NCBI GenBank assembly: GCA_022571175.1
Contig: JACZYI010000010.1
Coordinates: 1 to 21,654, forward strand
From: Pseudomonadota bacterium
Lineage (GTDB): Bacteria > Pseudomonadota > Alphaproteobacteria > Sphingomonadales > SMXR01
Direction of reading: 5' to 3'
DNA length: 21,654 nucleotides
Positions 6,688-13,739 of the stretch are shown here, piece by piece. Under the pieces are notes generated by a model that was given only the letters and a program-made list of their open reading frames with translations, ran no database searches and was not told the origin of the DNA. The first letter of the stretch is position 1. Each line of letters begins with the position of its first letter. The translations under genes and the position numbers were made by a program.

Positions 6688-6956
6688 TTCTGGTTGTCTC
6701 CTTCCTTCGTCACGCAAAGAATTCCTTACGCCGGTCGATGGCCGAATATTCAGACTTTCTACATCTGCCAGTTATTCGGATAAACCAATTCCGTACCACA
6801 TTCGTTAAGTTTCAGGGTTAACACAATGGTAAGGGTAGCATTTCTTCGTGATGTTTATGTGAGTGGCCGGAATATGCTGCCGGGTTGTTCCTTTACAGCG
6901 AGATGAAATTAGGCGAAGACAAAAGCCGGGGAGTTCATTTCTTGGGGGAAGATTAA
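6688..6956. promoter_or_regulatory. Divergent intergenic region between the PAS and M20 genes
   Basis: A 269-base gap must hold both divergent promoters. I see Shine-Dalgarno sequences at both ends (GGAAGGAGA for the PAS gene, GGGGGAAG for the M20 gene) and a loose GTTAA/TTAAC pair around 6805-6823. No convincing -35/-10 pair, RNA gene or operator is visible. Confidence 0.3.
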
Positions 6957-8279
6957 ATGTTCAGAATGTTCGTCGTTTTTTTCGCGGCCATGGTGATGTT
7001 TGCCTCACCAACTTACGCCAATGATGATCTCAAGGCCTCGATTGATGCTGATTATGAGTATTTGCGGGCTCTCTATGAGCATTTGCACACCAACCCGGAG
7101 CTTTCCTATCAGGAAAAGGAAACCTCAATCCGGTTGGCGTCCGAACTCAGGAGTCTGGGTTTCGAAGTCACTGAAAGTGTCGGTGGCTATGGCATTGTGG
7201 GTGTATTCGAGAATGGCGATGGTCCCACAGTCATGATCCGAACCGATATGGATGGGCTTCCGGTGGAGGAAATGACTGGTGTTGTTTATGCCAGTCGCGC
7301 TCTGGGCCTCAGCGATGATGGTAGTCCGGTTCCTGTCATGCACGCCTGTGGCCATGATATTCATATGACCGCCTTTATCGGTACCGCAAGGCGACTTGTT
7401 TCCATGAAAGATGAATGGAGTGGCACCCTTCTGATGATCGGCCAGCCTGCTGAGGAACGAGGGGCAGGGGCTCGTGCCATGCTCGAAGATGGTTTGTTTG
7501 AGCGCTTTCCCAGGCCCGATTATAATCTGGCGCTCCATACCAATTCGAGTTTGGCCGCGGGTGATGTGGGCGTGGTTGAGGGTTGGGCGCTGGCAAATGT
7601 AGACTCGATCGACATAACCGTCAGGGGAATTGGGGGTCACGGGGCTTATCCGCATACCACCAAAGACCCGGTGGTGATTGCCTCGCAAATCGTTCTTGCG
7701 CTGCAAACCATTATCTCTCGAGAGATATCTCCACAGGAACCAGCGGTTATTACCGTGGGCTCCTTTCACGCCGGTTTGAAACATAATATCATTTCTGATG
7801 AAGCGCGACTGCAACTGACGGTCAGATCCTATACTGACCAGGTTCGCCAACAGCTTTTATCAGCGATTGAGAGAGTAGCCATCAATGTGGGTCGGGCTGC
7901 AGGTTTGCCGGATGAGCTATTGCCCGTGGTTGAAATCCGGCCTGAGGAATATACACCCTCCACTTACAATTCTCCCGAACTGGCGCGGCGGGTCAGTAGT
8001 GCCATACGTGCTGCCGGTGCGGCGGAAAATGTCCTCACGGTCAATCCGGTTATGGGTGGGGAGGATTTTTCACGTTATGGCCGGGAAGAGCCTCTCATTC
8101 CGAGTTTTATATTCTGGCTGGGTGGCGTTGACCGTGCAGAAGTAGCAAGATATGAGGCCGGTGAGATCAGTTTGCCTTCGTTGCACTCGCCCTTTTTTGC
8201 ACCCGTGCCCGAGCCAACCATCAAGACCGGTGTGGCGTCCATGACCTCGGCTGCTCTCGATCTGTTTGCAAAACCCTGA
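6957..8279 (+). CDS. Secreted M20-family amidohydrolase / metallopeptidase
   Basis: A 440-aa M20D-type hydrolase predicted to cleave amide bonds of N-acyl amino acids or related compounds with a two-metal centre. The Sec signal peptide is clear (hydrophobic 4-16, cleavage near TYA-ND at residue 21), placing it in the periplasm, whereas most M20D enzymes are cytoplasmic. The core begins with YEHLHTNPELSYQEKET. Metal and catalytic positions are visible: Cys131 and His133 (HACGHDIHMT), Glu166-Glu167 (QPAEERGAGA), His194 (ALHTN) and GGEDFSRY near residue 385. A central dimerisation domain starts at about 205 (SIDITVRGIGGHGAYPH). GGGGGAAG precedes the ATG. It appears monocistronic, with a hairpin 14 bases downstream. 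Substrate is unknown. Confidence 0.93.
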   Translation: MFRMFVVFFAAMVMFASPTYANDDLKASIDADYEYLRALYEHLHTNPELSYQEKETSIRLASELRSLGFEVTESVGGYGIVGVFENGDGPTVMIRTDMDGLPVEEMTGVVYASRALGLSDDGSPVPVMHACGHDIHMTAFIGTARRLVSMKDEWSGTLLMIGQPAEERGAGARAMLEDGLFERFPRPDYNLALHTNSSLAAGDVGVVEGWALANVDSIDITVRGIGGHGAYPHTTKDPVVIASQIVLALQTIISREISPQEPAVITVGSFHAGLKHNIISDEARLQLTVRSYTDQVRQQLLSAIERVAINVGRAAGLPDELLPVVEIRPEEYTPSTYNSPELARRVSSAIRAAGAAENVLTVNPVMGGEDFSRYGREEPLIPSFIFWLGGVDRAEVARYEAGEISLPSLHSPFFAPVPEPTIKTGVASMTSAALDLFAKP

Positions 8280-8292
8280 GGAGTTTGGTCAT

Positions 8293-8321
8293 AAAAAAAG
8301 GACACTCCACAGGCATCCTTT
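8293..8321 (-). terminator. Rho-independent terminator of the 51-aa secreted protein gene
   Basis: Read on the minus strand, AAAGGA (8316-8321) pairs with TCCTTT (8297-8302), and an internal CC/GG pair can extend the stem. A run of seven T follows (8293-8299). It lies about 30 bases after the stop codon at 8351. It may also slow transcription from the M20 gene on the plus strand, but the T-tract there is short. Confidence 0.55.
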
Positions 8322-8350
8322 AATCACTCAGCACCAATGCACATCAAATA

Positions 8351-8506
8351 CTAGATATAGCTGGGTATGACCTGTTGCTCTTGCCGTTCATTCTCTAAGG
8401 AGTTCTCATGGCAGCCCACACGCTCAATGCCCATATTACCGGTTGAGGGCGCGGCCAGCACCAGCAGGCCAAAAGCAATCATTAAAATTCTAATTCCTTT
8501 ATTCAT
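8351..8506 (-). CDS. 51-aa putative secreted small protein
   Basis: A short gene in an otherwise empty stretch. It begins MNKGIRILMIAFGLLVLAAP and continues with a polar tail (ERVGCHENSLENERQEQQVI) ending PSYI. The first 20 residues are a textbook Sec signal: two basic residues, a hydrophobic core, then Ala-Ala-Pro. The mature part would be only about 30 residues, charged, with one Cys (residue 32). A strong Shine-Dalgarno sequence (GGGGGAGA) lies upstream, a hairpin stands before that (8523-8546), and a terminator follows. This full set of expression signals makes a real gene likely despite its length. I do not recognise a family. It could be a small periplasmic or membrane-tethered peptide. 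It diverges from the metal-uptake operon at 8701. Confidence 0.65.
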   Translation of the reverse strand: MNKGIRILMIAFGLLVLAAPSTGNMGIERVGCHENSLENERQEQQVIPSYI

Positions 8507-8522
8507 CTCTGTTTCTCCCCCG

Positions 8523-8546
8523 TTGCATCCATAAAGGATGCTGCAA
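8523..8546. repeat. Nested inverted repeat upstream of the 51-aa gene
   Basis: GCATCC (8525-8530) and GGATGC (8536-8541) form a perfect 6-bp stem with a 5-base loop; TTGCA (8523-8527) and TGCAA (8542-8546) form an alternative outer pair. It lies 17 bases before the start codon at 8506, so it is either a leader hairpin or an operator in the divergent region shared with the metal operon. Confidence 0.5.
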
Positions 8547-8700
8547 ATGGGATATCACTGATGAGAATATTTGTCGACGACTGCGATTTCACATATTCGT
8601 GTCCGTCAGGGTGAAAATAATGCTGGAGGATCGTCACTATGTACAATCCTTGACAGACGGTATAATCAGATGTCAAATTGGGGTATAAATAAAAGGAATA
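8547..8700. promoter_or_regulatory. Control region of the metal-uptake operon
   Basis: This gap must hold the promoter of the operon that starts at 8701. A TATAAT box is present at 8661-8666 but no good -35 lies 16-18 bases before it; a TTGACA at 8650-8655 is only 5 bases away and cannot pair with it. I looked for the alphaproteobacterial Zur palindrome (TGTTATA-type dyad) and did not find a convincing one. Regulation by zinc is thus not demonstrated by the sequence. Confidence 0.3.
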
Positions 8701-9000
8701 ATGGACATTCGAGGGTTACGGAAATATTCGAGATCTCTTGTGGTGGTTGCGGTTTTGGCCTTTGCCGCCCTTCAGGGAGCCATAGCGGCCCATACCCTGA
8801 CCCATGATGCATTTTCCTCACAGCACAGCTCCATCTGCCATTCTGTGGGTAACCTAGCGGCCTCTGCTCCCAACCCGACCGTGGTGATCGAGGTGGATGA
8901 CTATTCGAATATTCCCTGGTTTCCTCTCATTCAAAGTCCCCTGGTTTTGAAAATTGCTTTTGTCATGTCGGCACGAGCACCTCCCTCACGCATCACCTGA
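8701..9000 (+). CDS. Small exported His/Cys protein at the head of the metal operon
   Basis: A 99-aa protein with a signal peptide or N-terminal membrane helix (residues 10-29, ending GAIA-AH). A short His/Cys cluster follows: His31, His35, His42, Cys46, His47 (AHTLTHDAF, then QHSSICHSVG), suitable for metal binding. The rest (about 55-99) has a second hydrophobic stretch near 75-90. It resembles in layout the small DUF2946/CopL-like proteins found near metal genes, but I cannot assign it firmly. AAAGGA precedes the ATG at short spacing. It is followed at 110 bases by the outer-membrane protein gene and then ZnuA- and ZnuB-like genes. A periplasmic metal-handling role is inferred from the residues and the context. 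Confidence 0.65.
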   Translation: MDIRGLRKYSRSLVVVAVLAFAALQGAIAAHTLTHDAFSSQHSSICHSVGNLAASAPNPTVVIEVDDYSNIPWFPLIQSPLVLKIAFVMSARAPPSRIT

Positions 9001-9109
9001 TACTTTATCAACAACACAGCTGAGCTTTAAGCCATGCCCTAATCACAGATTTACGGGTGTATTGGCAAGTTCAGACATAGATGTGACTAACAGTGATGTG
9101 GAGAATAAA

Positions 9110-10462
9110 TTGACCAGACAACGAAAATTTTTAATGGCCCTTGTGGCCTTGTTGATACCTGTTGTGGTGTCTGCAAACAGCTATGCCCAGGGCGGGGATG
9201 ACATAGCTGATATCAAGGCGGAACTTGAACGACTGAAGCAGGCCTATGAAAGTGAACTTGCCCGTCTGGAGACCCGGCTCAACGAAATTGAAGAACGGGT
9301 GGCGGCCGAGGAAGTTGCTGCTCTGGAAGCTCCAGTGCAATCAGGTGGCGCGGCAAGTTCGGGAAATATCTTCAACCCGAAAATCGGCATCGTTTTTAAC
9401 GGTCGGTTCACCAGTTTTTCCAATGAGCCAAGCGACTATTCCATCGCTGGCTCGCCCCTTGGTGGAGAGACCGGTGTTGGCCCTGAGGGTTTCGGCCTGG
9501 GCGAGACAGAAGTCAATTTTTCCTCGAACGTGAGCGATCTTTTTTACGCCAGCACAACCATTGCCATAGATGCCGGCGACGATGGTGTGGAAGTTGACCT
9601 TGAAGCAGCCTTCATCCAGACCATATCTTTGCCGGCAGGGGCTACTTTGAAAGCAGGTCGTTTCTTTGCGGCTCTTGGCTATCTGAACGAGAATCATGAG
9701 CATACGGACAATTTTGCAGATCGACCCTTGCCCTATCAGGCATTTTTGGCCAGTCAATATAATGATGACGGTATCCAGCTTGCGTTCGTACTGCCGACGG
9801 ATCTTTACATGCAAGTCGGTGCGGGCGCTTTTCGCGGTGCAGATTTCCCGGCTGGTGGAGCTGATAATGATGGTACGGGCGCCTATACAGGCTTCTTCAG
9901 ACTTGGCGGTGATGTGGGCTTTTCGAATAGCTGGCGGTTAGGTTTTTCGGTTCTACATGCGGATGCTGCGGGTCGTGAAACCGGTGAAGAAGGAGCTCCG
10001 CCTGCGGAGTTGCTCGATTTTTCCGGTAATACGGATTTGCTGATCGCTGATTTTAAATATCAGTGGTCTCCCAACGGAAACATTGTTGAGAGATATTTCG
10101 TGCTCCAGGGCGAGTTTATGAAGCGTTACCAGGACGGAAGCTTCAACGGCATTCCCTACCGCGGGCGAGATAGCGGGTTTTATCTCGAAGGTGTCTATAA
10201 ATACCGGCGAGGACTGCGTGTTGGCTATCGATATTCTCAACTATTTCCGGAAGACTCACTTCCCCTTGGGCTCTTGGGCACAGACCTCGACGCAGCTGGC
10301 ATTAATCCCTGGAACCACAGTTTCATGCTGGATTGGGCCCACAATGAATTCAGCCTGATCCGGTTGCAATACAGCCGCGAAAGATCGCAGCTCATCAGGG
10401 ATAACCGTTTTTACATTCAATTTATCATGAGTATCGGCGCTCATGCAGCTCATACTTTTTAA
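9110..10462 (+). CDS. Outer-membrane beta-barrel (porin-like) of the metal-uptake operon
   Basis: A 450-aa predicted outer-membrane protein. I start it at TTG 9110 because GGAGA lies just before it and the following residues make a complete signal peptide (RQRKFLMALVALLIPVVV, cleavage near SYA-QGG); ATG 9134 is the alternative and leaves a shorter signal. After cleavage comes a periplasmic coiled coil at about 31-70 (IKAELERLKQAYESELARLE), as in trimeric porins. Alternating aromatic/polar strands follow from about 88 to the end, closing with Phe (GAHAAHTF), the usual barrel-assembly signal. It lies 22 bases before the ZnuA-like gene. By context it may let metal or a metal chelate across the outer membrane. 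It is not TonB-dependent in appearance: no plug domain and too short. Specificity is unknown. Confidence 0.8.
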   Translation: MTRQRKFLMALVALLIPVVVSANSYAQGGDDIADIKAELERLKQAYESELARLETRLNEIEERVAAEEVAALEAPVQSGGAASSGNIFNPKIGIVFNGRFTSFSNEPSDYSIAGSPLGGETGVGPEGFGLGETEVNFSSNVSDLFYASTTIAIDAGDDGVEVDLEAAFIQTISLPAGATLKAGRFFAALGYLNENHEHTDNFADRPLPYQAFLASQYNDDGIQLAFVLPTDLYMQVGAGAFRGADFPAGGADNDGTGAYTGFFRLGGDVGFSNSWRLGFSVLHADAAGRETGEEGAPPAELLDFSGNTDLLIADFKYQWSPNGNIVERYFVLQGEFMKRYQDGSFNGIPYRGRDSGFYLEGVYKYRRGLRVGYRYSQLFPEDSLPLGLLGTDLDAAGINPWNHSFMLDWAHNEFSLIRLQYSRERSQLIRDNRFYIQFIMSIGAHAAHTF

Positions 10463-10484
10463 AATGATTAGCAAGGATAGAACC

Positions 10485-11393
10485 ATGTTTCGACAACTTA
10501 CTTTTACTCTTTTGATTTTAGGATTTGCGATGACCGCTGCGACCGCAAAGGCGAAGATTTCTATCTTCGCCTGTGAGCCTGAGTGGGGCGCCTTGGCTGA
10601 AGAAATTGGCGGTGATCTTGTTAAGGTCAAAAATGGGACCAATGCCAAACAGGATGCTCATTTCATCAGTGTCCGACCCAGTTTGATTGCCATGGTGCGA
10701 AAGGCAGATCTGGTGATTTGCACAGGAGCCGATCTTGAAATTGGCTGGTTGCCGACATTGTTGCGGCAAAGTGGAAATAGCAAGATCCAGCCAGGCACGG
10801 CTGGCTACCTGGCGGCGGCTGATTATGTACGAAAACTGGAGGTGCCCACCATTATCGATCGGGCACTTGGGGATATCCATCCCCAGGGCAACCCGCACAT
10901 TATTGGTGACCCCCGAAATGTCTTAATTGTAGCCCGGAAGCTGGCTGAGCGGCTGGCGAAAATAGATCCCGCAAACAGGGCAACCTATGAACAGCGCCTG
11001 GCACGGTTCGAGAGCCGTTGGCTGCAGGCCATTGCCCAATGGGAAGCGGCAGCTCAACCCCTGATAGGGCTGCCCATTGTGGTTCAGCACAAGACCTGGG
11101 TCTATCTGGTGGAATGGTTGAATATGTCAGTAGTTTCGACACTGGAGCCCCGTCCCGGCATTCCGCCTTCAACCAGCCATTTACAAGCGGTTTTAAAGGA
11201 TCTCGGGGAGAGTAATCCGAAATTCATATTGAACGCTGCTTATGAAAATGATCGCGCCTCGGAATGGCTTTCTGAACGGACAAACATACCCGAAATAACC
11301 CTGCCATATACCGTCGGGGGCAGCAAACAAGCAGATGATCTGTTCTCGCTCTTTGACGTCACCATCGCCATGCTTTTGGAGTATGCTGGATGA
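10485..11393 (+). CDS. Metal ABC transporter substrate-binding protein (ZnuA-like)
   Basis: A 302-aa periplasmic binding protein of the cluster A-I metal family (PF01297, ZnuA/MntC type). The start at ATG 10485 has AAGGA upstream and gives a good signal peptide (LLILGFAMTAATAKA); an upstream ATG at 10443 would lie inside the barrel gene. Expected metal ligands are present: His59 (DAHFISVRPS), His138 (GNPHIIGDPRN), His202 (VVQHKTW) and an acidic residue near 254 (AAYEND). The Asp/His-rich loop of enterobacterial ZnuA is absent. GDIHPQGNPH adds His132. Three His ligands plus an acid fit zinc or manganese; zinc is my preference. It overlaps the permease gene by 4 bases (ATGA). Confidence 0.9.
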   Translation: MFRQLTFTLLILGFAMTAATAKAKISIFACEPEWGALAEEIGGDLVKVKNGTNAKQDAHFISVRPSLIAMVRKADLVICTGADLEIGWLPTLLRQSGNSKIQPGTAGYLAAADYVRKLEVPTIIDRALGDIHPQGNPHIIGDPRNVLIVARKLAERLAKIDPANRATYEQRLARFESRWLQAIAQWEAAAQPLIGLPIVVQHKTWVYLVEWLNMSVVSTLEPRPGIPPSTSHLQAVLKDLGESNPKFILNAAYENDRASEWLSERTNIPEITLPYTVGGSKQADDLFSLFDVTIAMLLEYAG

Positions 11394-12178
11394 TTTTTGA
11401 CGCAATATTATGGTCAATAATTGCCCCCGCTCTGGTTGTCAGCCTATTGGTGGCGGCCACGCATGTGCCACTCGGGCTGGAGGTTTTGAAGAGAGGTATT
11501 ATTTTTATCGATTTGGCGACGGCGCAGATTGCCGGGCTGGGGGCTGTTTCAGCGACCCTTTATTTGGGTGAGCCTCACGATCTGGGTGGCGTCATTCTAG
11601 TTAATCTGGCTGCTTTCAGCGCAGCCCTGACCAGTGGGCTGTTTTTCTCTTGGGCGGAGCAACATCTTCAAAAATATCAAGAAGCGTTGATCGGCTGTGC
11701 ATTTGTGTTGGCCGCTTCTATGGCGATTCTTATTCTGGCCAATCAACCCCAGGGTGGTGAAGAGATGCAGGATCTTCTGGCGGGCCAGATTCTTTGGACC
11801 AACTGGCCAGAAATTGGGCTGGTGGCACTGGTTTACCTGCCCCTGTTGATTGCCTGGTTTATCTATAGAAACAAAATAGGCCGTTTGGGTTTTTATATGA
11901 TTTTTGCAGTTGCGGTGACTGCATCGGTGCAGATCGTTGGTGTTTATATGGTCTTTGCCCTGCTTATTTTTCCGGCTTTAGGAGCGAGCTTTTTATCGTC
12001 TTCACTCCAGCTTGCAGCCGCTTATGGCTTGGCAATCACCGGAATTTTTCTTGGGCTGTGGGCGTCCGTTATCACTGACTATCCAACCGGACCTACGCTT
12101 GTCTGGTCGTTGGCGCTGGTAGCGGTCTTGGGTGCTCTGATCCTGCCAAGAATATTGGAAGAAAAGCGTGGAGATTAA
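11390..12178 (+). CDS. Metal ABC transporter permease (ZnuB-like, ABC-3 family)
   Basis: A 262-aa inner-membrane protein of the ABC-3 family with about seven or eight hydrophobic helices. Family landmarks are LGLEVLKRGIIFIDLATAQIAGLG near the N-terminus and QIVGVYMVFALLIFPALGA in the C-terminal half, the region that contacts the ATPase. It forms the membrane path for metal delivered by the binding protein encoded upstream, to which it is coupled by an ATGA overlap. The ATP-binding subunit is not in this operon: the next gene is msrA on the other strand, ending 4 bases inside this one (shared TTAA). The ATPase must come from elsewhere if the system works. Confidence 0.92.
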   Translation: MIFDAILWSIIAPALVVSLLVAATHVPLGLEVLKRGIIFIDLATAQIAGLGAVSATLYLGEPHDLGGVILVNLAAFSAALTSGLFFSWAEQHLQKYQEALIGCAFVLAASMAILILANQPQGGEEMQDLLAGQILWTNWPEIGLVALVYLPLLIAWFIYRNKIGRLGFYMIFAVAVTASVQIVGVYMVFALLIFPALGASFLSSSLQLAAAYGLAITGIFLGLWASVITDYPTGPTLVWSLALVAVLGALILPRILEEKRGD

Positions 12179-12639
12179 ATAGGACAAACGTCCAGACCCT
12201 GCTTTTCAAAATATTTCTGGTGATAGTCTTCAGCGCGCCAGAAGCGGGGTGTCGGTTTGATTTCGCTTACAATCGGGTTTTCAAATCGTCCGGCGGCGCT
12301 GGCTTTGGACCTTTCTGCCAGGGACTGCTGCTCGTCTCCAAAAGTGAAAATACAGGACCGATATTGTGTGCCAATATCCGGTCCTTGCCGGTCTTGGGTG
12401 GTTGGATCATGGCTTTCCCAGAAAGCTTGCAACAGGGTCTCGTAGTTGACCACAGCCGGATCATATTGAAGGGCTACAACCTCGGCATGCCCGGTCCTGG
12501 AACTGCAAACCTCCTCATATGTTGGATTATCCGTATGTCCTCCCGCATAGCCAACTTCGGTAGAGGTTACGCCTGTTATTTTTTGAAATATGGCCTCTAC
12601 GCCCCAAAAACACCCGGCGCCGAACATTGCTTCTGCCAT
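12175..12639 (-). CDS. msrA: Peptide methionine sulfoxide reductase MsrA
   Basis: A 154-aa MsrA that reduces methionine-S-sulfoxide in proteins with thioredoxin as electron donor. The catalytic GCFWG motif is at residues 9-13 with nucleophile Cys10, close to the N-terminus. Other family blocks follow: TEVGYAGGHTDNPTYEEVCS, GHAEVV, and FWESHDPTTQDRQGPDIGTQYRS. A C-terminal Cys152 (LDVCPI) can act as resolving cysteine. The length is that of the compact cytoplasmic forms. GGGAG lies before the ATG. Its stop codon shares TTAA with the stop of the ZnuB-like gene, which it faces. It is probably monocistronic, with a promoter in the gap shared with the divergent 108-aa secreted protein gene. Confidence 0.97.
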   Translation of the reverse strand: MAEAMFGAGCFWGVEAIFQKITGVTSTEVGYAGGHTDNPTYEEVCSSRTGHAEVVALQYDPAVVNYETLLQAFWESHDPTTQDRQGPDIGTQYRSCIFTFGDEQQSLAERSKASAAGRFENPIVSEIKPTPRFWRAEDYHQKYFEKQGLDVCPI

Positions 12640-12790
12640 TATCGAACTCCCTTTAAGGGCCCAGATTCAACTATACGCAACCCAAAATCATCGGTACAGT
12701 TTCGCCTCCCTTGCTATCTAGTGTTCCCGAGAGCGAAAGGCAAGGGCAGGGCACAGGGCCGGGGCGGGCAGTATGAGAAAGGATTTTACC

Positions 12791-13117
12791 ATGCAAAATA
12801 TTATCAGGTCATTACGTTTGTTGGTTGCATCGGTATTTGCCGTTATTCTGATTTGGCCGGCTGTGGCGCAAAATTTGAGTGCAGATATTCTGAAGGAGAT
12901 TTATGACGATTGCATGGTGGGCTGTCTGTCTGCTGGCAATGGTCAGATTTGTGAAAATGTCTGCCGCTGTACTGCCACTGAAGTCGGAAATCGCATGTCC
13001 GAAAGTCGATATGCCACCTTCAAATCCGATAATGACAGCGGAAATGTTGACGACGAGGACGCAGCGTTTATGGAGGAAGTTGTTCTTTTTTGTGTGAACA
13101 GGTCAGACGTTAATTGA
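12791..13117 (+). CDS. Small secreted cysteine-rich protein, unknown function
   Basis: A 108-aa protein with a clear signal peptide (LRLLVASVFAVILIWPAVA, cleavage near residue 26). The mature part holds six Cys (41, 45, 54, 58, 60 and 101) in a C-x3-C-x8-C-x3-C-x-C pattern followed by a distant sixth. That suggests disulfides in the periplasm, or less likely a metal site. The tail is acidic (SGNVDDEDAAFMEE). The start at 12791 has AAAGGA upstream and leaves a normal signal; an ATG at 12773 would add six residues. I do not recognise a family. It is expressed away from msrA and converges on the thioesterase gene 18 bases later. Confidence 0.7.
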   Translation: MQNIIRSLRLLVASVFAVILIWPAVAQNLSADILKEIYDDCMVGCLSAGNGQICENVCRCTATEVGNRMSESRYATFKSDNDSGNVDDEDAAFMEEVVLFCVNRSDVN

Positions 13118-13135
13118 GTAAGATTTTTAGTGTCC

Positions 13136-13510
13136 CTAATCCTGTAGCACTGGTCTCGGTCTTCCGTTTTCATCTAGGGCCACGAAAATGAAGGTGCCTT
13201 CGGTTACTTTTATTTCATCAGACAAGCCCGGACGGTCAGAGGTCACCTCGATATGTACATGCATGGAGGTTTGCCCCACTTTCGCAATCTTGGTGTAGAT
13301 GCTGACGATGTCGCCTACCAGCACAGGTTTATGAAACTGCATGGCTTCAATGGCGACCGTAGCGACCAGCCCATTTGAATGTCGGGCAGCGGTTATTCCG
13401 CCCGCCACATCCATTTGTGACAAGACCCAGCCGCCAAAAATATGTCCGCGGATATTAATGTCGGACGGTTTGGGCGACATTCGAATGACAGGATCGCGTA
13501 ACGGGGCCAT
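13136..13510 (-). CDS. Acyl-CoA thioesterase, YciA-type hot-dog fold
   Basis: A 124-aa hot-dog thioesterase, cytoplasmic, that hydrolyses acyl-CoA to free acid and CoA. The diagnostic block is DINIRGHIFGGWVLSQMD at residues 17-34, with Asp34 as the catalytic acid by analogy with YciA. AIEAMQFHKPVLVGDIVSIY and a later TEGTFIFVALDENGRP complete the family pattern. AAAGGA lies before the ATG. It appears to be a single-gene unit convergent with the 108-aa secreted protein gene and divergent from the CBS gene. Substrate chain length cannot be read from the sequence. Confidence 0.92.
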   Translation of the reverse strand: MAPLRDPVIRMSPKPSDINIRGHIFGGWVLSQMDVAGGITAARHSNGLVATVAIEAMQFHKPVLVGDIVSIYTKIAKVGQTSMHVHIEVTSDRPGLSDEIKVTEGTFIFVALDENGRPRPVLQD

Positions 13511-13565
13511 AAGCTGTCCTTTTATAGCATTTCTGACCTGCCCACATTACCCGTAACCGTCGTCC

Positions 13566-13625
13566 GTAACAATTCCTTAATAATTCGTTACTTACAATCG
13601 GGGTTGGGCTTGCCCTCTGGAGGGC
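13566..13625. repeat. Two inverted repeats between the thioesterase and CBS genes
   Basis: GTAACAATT (13566-13574) faces AATTcGTTAC (13582-13591), a 9-bp dyad with one bulged base. Just after it, GCCCTC (13612-13617) and GAGGGC (13620-13625) form a 14-base palindrome around TG. Both lie in the divergent gap, upstream of the promoter candidate of the CBS gene, and could be operators. No known motif is recognised. Confidence 0.4.
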
Positions 13626-13659
13626 GAATCAGGCATACTCTGGAATATGTGGTGTTGGC

Positions 13660-13688
13660 TTGAACTGATTCCCGCGCTCTATTGTACT
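13660..13688 (+). promoter_or_regulatory. Promoter candidate for the CBS gene
   Basis: TTGAAC (13660-13665) and TGTACT (13683-13688) are 17 bases apart, followed by a 51-base leader ending in GAGGAGG before the ATG at 13740. The -35 matches five of six consensus positions; the -10 is weaker. Confidence 0.4.
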
Positions 13689-13739
13689 TTTTTCAGTTTC
13701 GATGGGTTCTGGTTCGGTTAACACCGAGGAGGACTGGAA

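Noticed and set aside
6805..6823. TTAA...TTAA resembling a CtrA site
   Set aside because: The spacing is nine bases, whereas the CtrA consensus needs seven.
7125..7850. A 241-codon minus-strand open frame inside the M20 gene
   Set aside because: The plus strand encodes an intact M20 enzyme with all metal ligands; the antisense frame has no recognisable domain.
8650..8666. TTGACA followed by TATAAT before the metal operon
   Set aside because: The two perfect boxes are only 5 bases apart, so they cannot serve as one promoter.
8954..9109. Upstream extension of the barrel gene frame to 8954
   Set aside because: It would put the signal peptide internally and overlap the 99-aa gene; TTG 9110 has the ribosome-binding site and gives a normal signal peptide.
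12220..12906. A 228-codon plus-strand open frame opposite msrA
   Set aside because: It lies antisense to a certain msrA gene, has no family resemblance and no ribosome-binding site, and is a shadow of msrA codon bias.
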